Shown here: piece after piece, positions 51,699 to 60,583 of the stretch
Position numbering within the stretch: position 1 is the first letter of the stretch
Layout: every line of letters begins with the position of its first letter
NCBI RefSeq assembly: GCF_000518265.1
Contig: NZ_KI912410.1
Location: 352,774 to 416,773 of the forward strand
Length of the DNA stretch: 64,000 nucleotides
Origin: Actinomadura oligospora ATCC 43269
GTDB lineage: Bacteria; Actinomycetota; Actinomycetes; Streptosporangiales; Streptosporangiaceae
Reading direction: 5' to 3'
Position numbers and translations under genes: made by a program
Notes under the pieces: generated by a model
The model's database searches: none
What the model was told of the DNA's origin: nothing
Seen by the model: the letters and a program-made list of their open reading frames with translations, nothing else

Positions 51699-52501
51699 CC
51701 ACGGCCAAGACCCGGACGGCGGAGGACGGGCCCGGCACAGGGCCCGCCACAGGGCCGGACGCCGGTCCGGCGGGCACCGGGCTCCCGCACGCGGCCGGGC
51801 GGTCGCGCGGGCCGTCGGCCCCGGCTCGCGGGGCGGCGCTCCCGATGGCCGTGATCGTGTTCGGCGCGCTGGCCGGGACCGTGTACGGGCTGCTCACCCC
51901 GCCCTCCTACGACGCGTCCGCGAACGTGCTGATCGCGCCGGACAAGCAGAGCACCGGCGCCGACGCGGTCAACTACGCGCAGGCGTACGGCAGGCTCGCG
52001 AGCCTGCCCGAGACGCTCACGTGGGCGCCGTCCCCGGCGCCGTGGGGGACGGCGGTGGAGTCGGCGGCCAAGCGGCTGCGGACGTCCACCTCGCCGGACA
52101 CGCCGCTCATCCGGCTGACCGCGTCCGCGTCGGAGGCGCGTCGCGCGGCGACCTTGGCGAACGCCGCCGCCGCCGCGCTCGTCCGCTACGGCGCCGGTCA
52201 CCAGAGGGACACCGGTGTCCGGGTCATCCTCATGAGCAACGCGCTCGCCCCCACGACGGCCAGCTCGCCCAGGCTCGTCCTGGACATCGCCGTCGGCGCG
52301 GCGTCCGGGGGACTGCTGGCGGCGCTGGCCGCGCTCGCGGGGCTGCGGTGGCCGCAGGCGCCGGTAGGTCGCCGCAGGCAGGGAGGCGGTCCGGGCATCG
52401 AACCGGACGACGACGCCGCTGAGGACGCGCTGCCCGGGGAGGACGGCCCGAAGGCGCGCCGGAACCGTGGCGAACAGGCCGCGCCGGAGGCCGGGCAGTG
52501 A
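51695..52501 (+). CDS. Wzz/YveK-like chain-length determinant protein
   Basis: This 268-aa protein has a Pro/Gly-rich cytoplasmic N-terminus, a helix (about residues 48-66: PMAVIVFGALAGTVYGLL), an extracytoplasmic part beginning TPPSYDASANVLIAPDK as in Wzz/YveK proteins, and a second helix near residues 190-212, then an acidic tail. It probably sets polymer length together with the Wzy-like protein. No tyrosine kinase domain is attached and none is found nearby. It is coupled to both neighbours by 4-nt overlaps. Confidence 0.82.
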   Translation: MTTAKTRTAEDGPGTGPATGPDAGPAGTGLPHAAGRSRGPSAPARGAALPMAVIVFGALAGTVYGLLTPPSYDASANVLIAPDKQSTGADAVNYAQAYGRLASLPETLTWAPSPAPWGTAVESAAKRLRTSTSPDTPLIRLTASASEARRAATLANAAAAALVRYGAGHQRDTGVRVILMSNALAPTTASSPRLVLDIAVGAASGGLLAALAALAGLRWPQAPVGRRRQGGGPGIEPDDDAAEDALPGEDGPKARRNRGEQAAPEAGQ

Positions 52502-53658
52502 GCCTTCAGCAGTCCGCCTGCCGGGTGGACACGGCCCGCTGGCGCACCGAGGTGCACCGCGACGACAGCGCGTGGGACGCGCTGGGCGCGGGCTGGAACG
52601 ACCTGTACGGCCGCAGCCGCGCCACCCCGTTCCAGACGCTGGCCTGGAACGCCGCCTGGTGGCGGCACTACGGCCGTCCGGGGCGGCTGCGCCTCGTCGC
52701 GGTCTGGCGGGACGACCGGCTGATCGCGCTGGCCCCGCTCATGGTGCGGTGGCGCCACGGACACCGCGTCCTGGTCCCGCTCGCCGCCGCCCAGAGCGAC
52801 CACACCGACGTGCTGGTCGACGGGGCGCACGCGGCCCTGGCGGTCGAGCACCTGGTGAAGGCGCTGCTGGACGAGCCGGGCTGGGGTGTCCTGGACTTCC
52901 CCGAGGTGATGCCGAACGGCTCGGCGGGCCTGCTGGCCGAGCACTGGCCGCGTCCGGGCCGCCGCGTGCCGTCCTCGGTGTGCCTGCGGCTTCCGGCGTG
53001 CGGGCCCGCCGAGTTCTGCGCCCGGTTCCCGCGCCGGACGGCGGGCAAGGTCCGCGCGCGGCTCCGGAAGATCGAGGCGCTGGGACTGGACGTCCGGCAG
53101 GCGGGCGCCGCCGAGGCCCGGCGGGCGGTCGTGGAGATGCTGCGGCTGCACCGGCGGCAGTGGCAGGGGCGCGACGTCAACCCCGAGCACCTGCGGCCGC
53201 GCTTCGCCGCGATGCTCGGCGACGCGGCGGCCGTGATGATCGCGGCCGGGCAGGCGGCGCTCACCGAGTACCGGCGGGACGGGCGGCTGGTCGCCGCCGA
53301 CCTCGCGGTGATCGGCCCGGACTGGGTCGGCGCGTACCTGTACGGCGCGGAGCCCGGCCTCCGGAACGACATGGACGTGGCATTGATGCTGCTCAGCAAC
53401 GATCTGCGTCTCGCCTACCGGGGCGGTCTGCCGTCCCTGAACCTGCTGCGCGGCCAGGAGGACTACAAGCTCAAGTGGCAGCCGGACCTCGTCCCCAACG
53501 AGCGGATCGTCCTGTGCCGTTCGGCTCGTTCGGCCCCCTACCTGGGCATCGTGGCCGGACGCGCGGGGGTGGCGCGGCTGAGGAGGATCGCGCGAACGCG
53601 CGGGCCGGTCTCCGGAGAAGAGGCGGTCGCGCGTGCCGCCGGGCAGTCCCGTCCTTGA
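52498..53658 (+). CDS. GNAT-fold acyltransferase, BcsL/CelD (FemAB-like) family
   Basis: This 386-aa protein matches the acetyltransferase family often found in cellulose and exopolysaccharide clusters. It has FQTLAWNAAWWRHYG near the start, FPRRTAGKVRARLRKIEALG in the middle, and the late GAYLYGAEPGLRNDMDVALM and SLNLLRGQEDYKLKW. It probably acylates the polysaccharide or a nucleotide-sugar precursor. The GTG start overlaps the Wzz-like stop. No signal peptide is present. Confidence 0.85.
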   Translation: MSLQQSACRVDTARWRTEVHRDDSAWDALGAGWNDLYGRSRATPFQTLAWNAAWWRHYGRPGRLRLVAVWRDDRLIALAPLMVRWRHGHRVLVPLAAAQSDHTDVLVDGAHAALAVEHLVKALLDEPGWGVLDFPEVMPNGSAGLLAEHWPRPGRRVPSSVCLRLPACGPAEFCARFPRRTAGKVRARLRKIEALGLDVRQAGAAEARRAVVEMLRLHRRQWQGRDVNPEHLRPRFAAMLGDAAAVMIAAGQAALTEYRRDGRLVAADLAVIGPDWVGAYLYGAEPGLRNDMDVALMLLSNDLRLAYRGGLPSLNLLRGQEDYKLKWQPDLVPNERIVLCRSARSAPYLGIVAGRAGVARLRRIARTRGPVSGEEAVARAAGQSRP

Positions 53659-53692
53659 ACGACTCCGTCCCCGAGCGAGTGGGCCGCACATC

Positions 53693-54886
53693 ATGACCGA
53701 TGAATCCGCCTCCGTGGTCGAGACCGGTCCTCAGGACCGTCCGCTGCGGGTATTGCACGTCTCCCAGCCGACGACGGGCGGGGTCGCCGGGTACGTCGCC
53801 CAGACCGTCGCCGCGCAGCGCCGACGCGGGTGGGAGGTCTTCGTGGCCTGCCCGCGGGACGGCGCGCTCCCGCGTGACCTGCGGGCCGAAGGCGTCCCGC
53901 ACCACCTGTGGGAGGCGGGCCGCGCGCCCGGGCCGGGCACGCTGGACGAGGCGCGCATGCTGCGCCGGATCATCGCCGTCGTGCGTCCGGACGTGGTCCA
54001 TCTGCACTCGTCCAAGGCGGGACTGGCCGGACGGCTGCCCGGCGTCGCCACGCGGCGTCCCGTGATCTTCCAGCCGCATGGCTGGTCGTGGCTGTCCGGA
54101 GGCGGCGTCCTCGCGCGCGCGAGCGCGTGGTGGGAGCGGAGGGCGGCGCATCGCACGGACGCGATCGTCTGCGTCGGCGAGGGCGAGCGCCGCCAGGGAA
54201 CCGGGAAGGGGATCCGGGACCGGCTCTGGACGATCCGCAACGGCGTCGACCTCAGCCGCTTCCCCCCTGCTGACCAGCGCGAACGGGAGCTGGCCCGGGA
54301 ACGCCTCGGGCTTCCCCAGGGCGTCCCGCTCGTGGTCTGCCTCGGCCGCGTCACCCGGCAGAAGGGCCAGGACATCCTCCTGGACGCCTGGGACCGGGTG
54401 GGTCAGGCGTGTCCGGACGCCGAGCTCGTGATCGTCGGCTCAGGGGACGCGCTGGACGAGCTGCGGCGTCGCGGGCCCGGGGATCGGGTGCGGTTCGTCC
54501 CGGAGGCCGTCGTCCCGCGCGACTGGTACGCGGCGGCGAACGTGGTCACGCTGCCGTCCCGCTGGGAGGGCCTTCCGCTGGTCGCGCTGGAGGCGCTGGC
54601 GGTCGGGCGCAGTGTCGTCGCGTCCCGGATCCCGGGGCTGACCGAGGTCGTCACGTCCGATGTCGGAGCCCTGGTGACCTGCGGAGACGCGGACGAGCTG
54701 GCGCGGGCCCTCGCGCTGCGCCTCCAGGACCCGGGGCTGGCCGCGTCCGAGGCGGAGGCGGCCGGAGTCCGTGTCCGCGACTTCGACATGGCCGAGACGC
54801 AGCTCCGGCTCTGCGCGCTGACGCTGGCCGTGGCCATGGGCACCGCCGACGCACCGGCGCTGAGCAGCCCCGTCCCGGTCAGCTAG
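53693..54886 (+). CDS. Family 4 glycosyltransferase
   Basis: This 397-aa GT-B enzyme begins RVLHVSQPTTGGVAGYVAQT after a short tail, with VHLHSSKAGLAGRLPG in the acceptor half, LGRVTRQKGQDILLDAW for donor binding and PSRWEGLPLVALEALA as the EX7E region. It probably adds another sugar of the repeat unit. ATG 53693 was chosen over GTG 53633, which would overlap the previous gene by 26 nt. Its TAG and the TAG of the convergent GH26-like gene share the palindrome CTAG (54883-54886). Confidence 0.9.
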   Translation: MTDESASVVETGPQDRPLRVLHVSQPTTGGVAGYVAQTVAAQRRRGWEVFVACPRDGALPRDLRAEGVPHHLWEAGRAPGPGTLDEARMLRRIIAVVRPDVVHLHSSKAGLAGRLPGVATRRPVIFQPHGWSWLSGGGVLARASAWWERRAAHRTDAIVCVGEGERRQGTGKGIRDRLWTIRNGVDLSRFPPADQRERELARERLGLPQGVPLVVCLGRVTRQKGQDILLDAWDRVGQACPDAELVIVGSGDALDELRRRGPGDRVRFVPEAVVPRDWYAAANVVTLPSRWEGLPLVALEALAVGRSVVASRIPGLTEVVTSDVGALVTCGDADELARALALRLQDPGLAASEAEAAGVRVRDFDMAETQLRLCALTLAVAMGTADAPALSSPVPVS

Positions 54887-55989
54887 CGGCCCTTCGCCGC
54901 TGGACTCGCCGGGAGAACCGTGGTCGTGCCGGACGCGGGCGCGGTCGGCGTGAGCGCGATGCCGCGACCGCCGAACAGTCTCCGGTACTCGGCGGAAGCG
55001 CGCGGGTTCATCTGGCAGCTCCACACGCCGTGCGGGCAGTAGTCGGTGATGGTCTGGTAGGCGACCGGATGGGTGGAGATCCAGTCGTGCATGCCGCGCA
55101 CGAAGTCCGGGTCATCGGAATTGCGGAACATCCCCCATTCCGGGAAGGACATGGGCTTGTTGTGCACGGTGGCGAAACGGGCCTGCTCGCCCAGGCCGTA
55201 GGGCTCCTGGACGAAGTGGTCGAAGTCGGCGCCCTCGGGTTGGTCATAAGTGTCGGAACCGATGATGTCGACGACATCGTCACCCGGATAGCAGCGCGGC
55301 CACGGAATGGCGTCGAGTCCGCGCGTCGCCGTGAAATCGAAGCGGAACTTCGCGCCCGGGACGGCGCGCATCGTCGTGACGATCCGCCGCCAGTAGGCCG
55401 TCCATTTGATCGGGTTGGGCGCACATCGGCTGGTATAGGTGGCGCCGTTCATCTCCCAGCCGGGCACGATGATCGCGTCGGCCGCGCCGCCGGTGGCCAG
55501 GCGCGTCGCCAGCTCCCGGAAGTGCTGGTCGTTGGCGCCCTCGGCGCCCTCCTCGAGCAGCGCCGAGACCTCGTCGTCCTCCACGCCGCCCTCGTTGCGC
55601 GGCAGCATGGGGAGGTTCAGCACCAGGAGTTTTCCCGGATTGGCGCGCTTCCAGGCCAGCCAGGGTTCCAGCACTCCGGGCGCGCCCTCGATGTCGTGCC
55701 AGCTGTCGCCGGGCAGGTAGGTGTGGCCCACGTCCACCGGCGAGTCGAGCCAGCGCTGGAAGTGGCCGATGGCCTCGACGCCCTCGCCCCCCGACCCGAG
55801 GAACGCCCCGAGTGGAACGGCGTGCTGCGCCTGCCCGACCGATTGCGTCGCCGTCCGAGAAGGGGTGCCGACGCCAAGTGCGAGAAAAACGGTGATCCCT
55901 GCGAGAGAGATCGCCCCCAAGAACGTGGGAGACCTCGGTCCCGGTGGGGCGAAACGCGGTCCGTCTGCGCGCGCGGGGCCGTTCCTCAT
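54883..55989 (-). CDS. GH26-like glycoside hydrolase, membrane-anchored or secreted
   Basis: This 368-aa protein has an N-terminal hydrophobic segment (about residues 20-40) and a TIM-barrel domain of the beta-mannanase/GH26 type, with acid-base Glu in PGWEMNG (about 179) and likely nucleophile Glu in SFPEWGMF (about 283). It should cleave a beta-linked glycan, perhaps the polysaccharide made by this locus, for length trimming or release. It is convergent with the GT gene and divergent from the ATP-grasp gene. ATG 55989 was chosen because the longer frame crosses the divergent promoter. Confidence 0.8.
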   Translation of the reverse strand: MRNGPARADGPRFAPPGPRSPTFLGAISLAGITVFLALGVGTPSRTATQSVGQAQHAVPLGAFLGSGGEGVEAIGHFQRWLDSPVDVGHTYLPGDSWHDIEGAPGVLEPWLAWKRANPGKLLVLNLPMLPRNEGGVEDDEVSALLEEGAEGANDQHFRELATRLATGGAADAIIVPGWEMNGATYTSRCAPNPIKWTAYWRRIVTTMRAVPGAKFRFDFTATRGLDAIPWPRCYPGDDVVDIIGSDTYDQPEGADFDHFVQEPYGLGEQARFATVHNKPMSFPEWGMFRNSDDPDFVRGMHDWISTHPVAYQTITDYCPHGVWSCQMNPRASAEYRRLFGGRGIALTPTAPASGTTTVLPASPAAKGR

Positions 55990-56077
55990 GCGTAAAATAT
56001 GCCCGATGACTTTGGTTGACGAACCGCGGGTCTCGCCGAATGAAGAACTCTTTACCAACGTCGAAGCGGGGTGAATC

Positions 56078-57421
56078 TTGGCGGAGGCGGCAAACCGGCC
56101 CACGCTGCTCGACTCTCGATCCGTGCCCGAATTCGACACCGGGCTTCCGGTGCTTCTCTTCCGCACCAACCACTACCCGTTGCACCACGGCACGCTGGCG
56201 GCCGTCCGGTCCCTCGGACGCGCCGGGATCGAGGTCCACGCGCTGCTGGAGGGACGGGCCAGCCCCGTGAGCCGGTCCCGCTACCTGGGACGATCCCACG
56301 AGTTCGGCCCGCACCCGTCCGACGCGTCCGGGCTGCTCGGCCACCTCGCCCGGGTCGCCGGCCGCATCGGACGGGCCCCGCTCCTGATCCCGATGGACGA
56401 CGCCGCCGCGCTCTTCTCGGCCGACCACCGGACCGTCCTCGCGAACCGTTTCCGGCTTCCCGGTATGAGCCACGCCCCCGGCGAGGTCGCCGACAAATCC
56501 TCGCTGCTGGAATGCTGCCGCCGGGCCGGGATCCCCGTCCCGCCCAGTCACGTGCCGTCCGGAACGCGCCTCTCCGAGGCGGAGCTGGACGCGCTCGGCT
56601 ACCCGTTGATCGTGAAATGGGCGCGTCCGTGGATGCTGCCGCGCGGCTCCCGCAGCACCACCCTGGCGCACGACTTCCGCCAGGCCCGCGCGCTGCACCA
56701 CCTCTCCCTCGCGGAGGACCACCGCGCCGCGGGCCCGGTCATCTTCCAGCAGGTCGTCGGCGACACCCGGCACGACTGGTTCTTCCAGGGCTATTTCGAC
56801 GACGACTCGAACCTGGTCTTCGGCGGTGTCGGGAAGAAGCGGCTCGCCTACCCCCGCCGGACGGGCGCGACCGTCGTGGGGGAGTGGCTGCCCAACCCGC
56901 GCCTCGAAGGCCACGTCCGCGCGCTCGCCAAGCGGCTCGGCTACACCGGCCCCGCCGACCTCGACTTCCGGTACGACCAGCGGGACGGCACCTACAGCCT
57001 GCTCGACTACAACCCCCGGCTCGGGGCCCAGTTCCGGCTGTTCACCGACCGCGTCGGCACCGACCTCGTCCGCGTCATGCACCTGCTGGCGTCCGGACGG
57101 CCCGTCCCGCCGGCGCGGCCGGTGTTCGGCCGGAAGATCCTCGTCGAGAACCACTACCTCCCGCTGATGGCCACGACCCGGCCGCGCGGGTTCGCCGCGC
57201 TGCGCGAGAGCGAACTGGCCTGGCTCGCGGCGGACGACCTCGCCCCGATGACGACGCTCGTCCGGCAGAGCTTGCGGGTCGCCGCGCGCCGGGCCGCCGG
57301 GCGGGTCCCGTCCGCGGAACGCCTCGGACGGCGCCTCGCCCGCCGCGCGCCCGAAACGCCCCTCCCGCCCGTCCCGCCCGACTCGTCCGCCGCTGCGGAC
57401 CACGGCCGTCGCCATCCATGA
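56078..57421 (+). CDS. ATP-grasp ligase of a polysaccharide locus
   Basis: This 447-aa protein has a preATP-grasp N-domain (LLFRTNHYPLHHGTLAAVRS) and the ATP-grasp fold, with DKSSLLECCRRAGIPVPPSH, YPLIVKWARPW (ATP-binding Lys) and metal-binding LDFRYDQRDGTYSLLDYNPR. Such enzymes form amide bonds between a carboxylate and an amine, so it may add an amino acid or amine to a sugar acid of the polymer; this is inference. It starts at TTG 56078 with AGCGGGG upstream. Its stop lies at the start of a 14-nt tandem repeat. Confidence 0.82.
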   Translation: MAEAANRPTLLDSRSVPEFDTGLPVLLFRTNHYPLHHGTLAAVRSLGRAGIEVHALLEGRASPVSRSRYLGRSHEFGPHPSDASGLLGHLARVAGRIGRAPLLIPMDDAAALFSADHRTVLANRFRLPGMSHAPGEVADKSSLLECCRRAGIPVPPSHVPSGTRLSEAELDALGYPLIVKWARPWMLPRGSRSTTLAHDFRQARALHHLSLAEDHRAAGPVIFQQVVGDTRHDWFFQGYFDDDSNLVFGGVGKKRLAYPRRTGATVVGEWLPNPRLEGHVRALAKRLGYTGPADLDFRYDQRDGTYSLLDYNPRLGAQFRLFTDRVGTDLVRVMHLLASGRPVPPARPVFGRKILVENHYLPLMATTRPRGFAALRESELAWLAADDLAPMTTLVRQSLRVAARRAAGRVPSAERLGRRLARRAPETPLPPVPPDSSAAADHGRRHP

Positions 57422-57460
57422 ACGCCGCCCAGTGAACGCCGCCCAGTGAACGCCGCCCAG
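57419..57460. repeat. 14-nt tandem repeat spanning a stop codon
   Basis: The unit tgaacgccgcccag occurs three times without change at 57419-57432, 57433-57446 and 57447-57460. The first TGA is the stop of the ATP-grasp gene. A partial fourth copy leads into the next gene. Confidence 0.92.
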
Positions 57461-57477
57461 TGAACGGAGTCCAGGAC

Positions 57478-58665
57478 GTGTCCACCTCCAGCGCGGAGAC
57501 CGTCGTCGTCGGCGCCGGCCCCTACGGGCTCTCCGTGGCGGCGCACCTTCGCGGCGCGGGCATGGACTGCCGGATCATCGGCACGCCCATGCGCTTCTGG
57601 AACACCGCCATGCCCGAGGGCATGTTCCTGAAGTCCGAGCCGTTCGCGTCCAGCCTCAGCTCCCCGGACGCCGGGACGCGCTTCCTCGACTTCCGTCCCG
57701 GCTGGCGCACCGGGCAGCCCATCCCCCTCGACACCTTCACCTCCTACGGCGAGTGGTTCACGCGCGAGGCCGGGCTGCCGGCCGAGCCGACGCTCGTCGC
57801 CGACGTCAGCCGCACCGGCGACCGGTTCGAGGTCGCCCTGGAGACCGGTGAGGTGGTCTCCGCGGCGAACGTCGTCCTCGGCATCGGGGTCGGGGCGTTC
57901 GCCGACATGCCGCCCGAGCTGCGGAACCTTCCCGGCGAGGTGTGCGGACACAGCAGCGGGTACCGCGACCTGTCGGTCTTCAAGGGACGCCGGGTCGCCG
58001 TGGTCGGCGCGGGCCAGTCGGCGCTGGAGACCGCGGTGCTGCTCACCGAGCACGGCGCGGAACCGCACCTGGTCACGCGCACCACGAGGCTGGCGTGGAA
58101 CGCGACGCCCGGCGTCGGCGCGTCCCCGCTGACGCGCCTGCTGCGCGGCCCGCGGTCGGGCCTCGGACGCGGCTGGCGCACGTGGGTGTGGTCCGAACGG
58201 CCGCGGTACACCCGGCTGCTCTCGGACGCGGCCCGCGCGAGGATCGTCAGGAACACGCTCGGGCCCGCCGGGGCGTGGTGGCTGCGCGACCGGTTCGAGG
58301 GCGCGGTCACGGTGCGGCCGGGCCAGCGGCTCTCCGGGGCGGACGTCGTCGGCGACCGGGTGACGCTCTCCACGGTCGACCGCACCGGGATGCCCTGGAT
58401 CCTCAACGTCGACCACGTCATCGCCGCCACCGGGTTCACCCCGGACGTCGACCGTGTCGGGATCCTCTCACCCGGGCTCCGCCGCGAGATCACCCGCATC
58501 GGACGCTCGCCCCGGCTGGACGCGGGGTTCGAGTCGTCGGTCCCCGGGCTGTTCTTCACCGGCCTCGCCGCCGCCGCGAGCTTCGGGCCGGTGATGCGGT
58601 TCGTCCACGGCACCGACTTCTGCGCCCGCAGGATCACCCGGCGGCTCTGCCCCGGGAGGGACTGA
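57478..58665 (+). CDS. FAD-dependent oxidoreductase (flavin monooxygenase-like)
   Basis: This 395-aa protein has two dinucleotide-binding folds: VVVGAGPYGLSVAAHL at the N-terminus for FAD and VAVVGAGQSALETAVLL near residue 175 for NAD(P)H. A late ATGFTPDVD resembles the ATG motif of flavin monooxygenases and N-hydroxylases. It may oxidise an amine or a sugar precursor. GTG 57478 was chosen for its GGAG site 8 nt upstream; GTG 57460 inside the repeat is possible. It follows the ATP-grasp gene on the same strand and may be the last gene of the locus. Confidence 0.85.
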   Translation: MSTSSAETVVVGAGPYGLSVAAHLRGAGMDCRIIGTPMRFWNTAMPEGMFLKSEPFASSLSSPDAGTRFLDFRPGWRTGQPIPLDTFTSYGEWFTREAGLPAEPTLVADVSRTGDRFEVALETGEVVSAANVVLGIGVGAFADMPPELRNLPGEVCGHSSGYRDLSVFKGRRVAVVGAGQSALETAVLLTEHGAEPHLVTRTTRLAWNATPGVGASPLTRLLRGPRSGLGRGWRTWVWSERPRYTRLLSDAARARIVRNTLGPAGAWWLRDRFEGAVTVRPGQRLSGADVVGDRVTLSTVDRTGMPWILNVDHVIAATGFTPDVDRVGILSPGLRREITRIGRSPRLDAGFESSVPGLFFTGLAAAASFGPVMRFVHGTDFCARRITRRLCPGRD

Positions 58666-58725
58666 ACCGTCCCGGGAGCGGGCGCGCACCCGCCCCCGCC
58701 TCCGTCCGGCTCGGACTCGTCCGGC

Positions 58726-59112
58726 TCAGTGCTTGACCCGCCGCACCCAGCGGAGCGCGTCGCGGTCCCAGCGGGCGTCGGTCCTGAGGCGGTCGAGGTC
58801 GGGGACGGCGCCGGGCGTGCCCGCGGGCACCGGGATCCAGCCCTGCCCCTGGTAGTCCCATCCGCGCTCGGGGCCGGGGCCGTCCCAGCAGGCCCACCAG
58901 CCGAACTCGGCGGCCTCGGCCTCGCCGGGCCACCGTCCCGTCCACAGGTCCCGGCCGCAGGCGTGGTCCAGCTCGAGGTCGGCCCGATGATGGCTCCCGC
59001 AGGCGAGCCGCCGTCCGCCGTGGTAGAGGCAGCGGGCGATCGCGCACCCGTCGGTGTGCGGCCGTGCGACGGCGGCCCCGCAGTCCGGGCAGTAGGGGTC
59101 CAGCGAGCTCAC
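58726..59112 (-). CDS. Cys/His-rich cytoplasmic protein of unknown function
   Basis: This 128-aa protein has a Cys- and His-rich N-terminal half (CPDCGAAVARPHTDGCAIARC, then CLYHGG, LACGSHHRA and DHACGRD), suggesting zinc binding. A Trp-rich second half follows (FGWWACWDG, WDYQGQGWIPV), ending LRWVRRVKH. Similar Trp-rich proteins are common singletons in Actinomadura-like genomes as far as I recall, without known function. GTG 59112 was chosen for the GAGGAGG site. No membrane helix is present. Confidence 0.65.
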   Translation of the reverse strand: MSSLDPYCPDCGAAVARPHTDGCAIARCLYHGGRRLACGSHHRADLELDHACGRDLWTGRWPGEAEAAEFGWWACWDGPGPERGWDYQGQGWIPVPAGTPGAVPDLDRLRTDARWDRDALRWVRRVKH

Positions 59113-59325
59113 ATGTCCTCCTCGGGCGGGAGAGGCGAAACACCGGCGCCTGGGCGCGTGCTGGCGCCGGGGACCCGGCGGGGCGCACGCGGCGTACACC
59201 GAATACTGGCCTGCGTCGCGCCCGCCACGCCCGAACCCGGCCGCCGGACGGGGACGCCCTGGGCGAGATCTATCCGCGCTGGTAGGTGGCTCTTTCCCCT
59301 GCGGGAGCAGGGTCTCGCGGCCCGG

Positions 59326-60000
59326 TCAGTTGCCAGGGACGGGCGGCAGGTCCGCGTGCGTCACGGTGAAGCCGCCCCGGGTCACGGGGGCGAACGGCGC
59401 GGGCGCCATCGCCGTGCCGACCGGCGTCTCGTCGCTCCAGCTCCCGTCGGCGCCCTTCGTCAGGTTCACGAACTCCCAGGAGTAGCCGAGCCGGTCGCGG
59501 GAGCGGCCCGGCGCGTCCTTGCCGGCGTCGTACACGCTGAAGCCGAGGCGCTTGCCGACCCACGGCGGGCCGCCCGGGCTCGTCCAGGTGAAGACCGCCG
59601 TGAGTGACGCGTACCCCGGCGCGGTCACCAGCGAGTCGACCGTGCCCCTCGCCCTGAAGGTGACCTTCTTGCCCTGGACGACGCTCGTGTGCGAGACCGT
59701 CACCGTCCCGGCGGCGTCGTTCGGCGAGCCGGGAAGGCCCGGCTGCCCGTTCGGGCCGGGAAGCGGACGGGTGTAGGGCGCGGCGTGCGCGTCGATCGTG
59801 AACGCCCGGACGTCGTCGTCACGCTGGTAGGTGCGGCGGATCTCCGCCGCCCCGACCACGCTCGCGGCCCCGGCCCTGCGGGCGGACGGCTCGTGGGACG
59901 TGGCGGCGGACGCGGCGGACGCCGTGGTCGCGACGGCGACGGCGGCGGTGCCGGACGCGGCGGCGGCGAGGGCGAGCACGGTGATCTTCTTGACGTTCAT
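59326..60000 (-). CDS. Secreted protein of unknown function
   Basis: This 224-aa protein has a clear Sec signal peptide (MNVKKITVLALAAAASGTAA, cleaved after ASA). The mature part has a disordered start, a Pro/Gly stretch (PLPGPNGQPGLPG) and a beta-rich domain with VTVSHTSVVQGKKVTFRARG and VFTWTSPGG. It lacks Cys and any catalytic motif I know. It may be a surface or matrix protein. It is monocistronic, in a run of small secreted genes on the minus strand. Confidence 0.7.
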   Translation of the reverse strand: MNVKKITVLALAAAASGTAAVAVATTASAASAATSHEPSARRAGAASVVGAAEIRRTYQRDDDVRAFTIDAHAAPYTRPLPGPNGQPGLPGSPNDAAGTVTVSHTSVVQGKKVTFRARGTVDSLVTAPGYASLTAVFTWTSPGGPPWVGKRLGFSVYDAGKDAPGRSRDRLGYSWEFVNLTKGADGSWSDETPVGTAMAPAPFAPVTRGGFTVTHADLPPVPGN

Positions 60001-60094
60001 CGGCGTGGTCCGTTCTGTACACCCGGTCGGCGATCTTGGATGGGAACCACCCTGCCGACCCGGACCGGGCCGCCGACTCCCCCGCCGGAGGGGA

Positions 60095-60583
60095 TCAGTC
60101 CGGAGCAGGTCCCCCGGACGGGTGAGCCGCCGTCATGGCGGCGATGATGACGATCGCCGCCTCGAACACCTCGTACGCGGGCGCGATGGGACCGGCCTCC
60201 CAGACGAACATGCACGAGGTGTCCTCGGACGCGTCCGTGCAGCAGCCCTCCGTCCCGTCGGCCAGGATCCCGGCGGGGATCCGCGGGGGCTCGCACCACA
60301 CGGTCTGCCTCATCCGGACGGCCTCCGCGCGGCAGACGCTGAGGAACGGCGGCCCGTCGTCGGGCACCTGGAGGCTGCACCGGAGTCCGGACAGCTTCAG
60401 GACGACGACCTGTAGTTCCTCGAGGTGGCGGGTGCCTCCCGCGGGCGTCGGCTCGTCCGCGTCCGGCCCCAGGCGGAGCCGGGGGAGGTCGGGAGCGACG
60501 GTTCCCGGCGGCCCGCCGACGCCGCTCGGGACCGGGCCCGCGGTCAGAGCCGGACGATGGAACCAGTCGGAAATCCACGACAT
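60095..60583 (-). CDS. Hypothetical Cys-containing protein
   Basis: This 162-aa protein begins MSWISDWFHRP, is Pro/Gly-rich to about residue 50, then has a structured region with LKLSGLRCSLQVP, VCRAEAVRM and EGCCTDASEDTSCMF, and ends with a hydrophobic helix (VFEAAIVIIAAMTAA). No signal peptide is obvious. ATG 60583 was chosen because a G-rich site precedes it; the frame is open further upstream to 60874. I recognise no family. Confidence 0.5.
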   Translation of the reverse strand: MSWISDWFHRPALTAGPVPSGVGGPPGTVAPDLPRLRLGPDADEPTPAGGTRHLEELQVVVLKLSGLRCSLQVPDDGPPFLSVCRAEAVRMRQTVWCEPPRIPAGILADGTEGCCTDASEDTSCMFVWEAGPIAPAYEVFEAAIVIIAAMTAAHPSGGPAPD

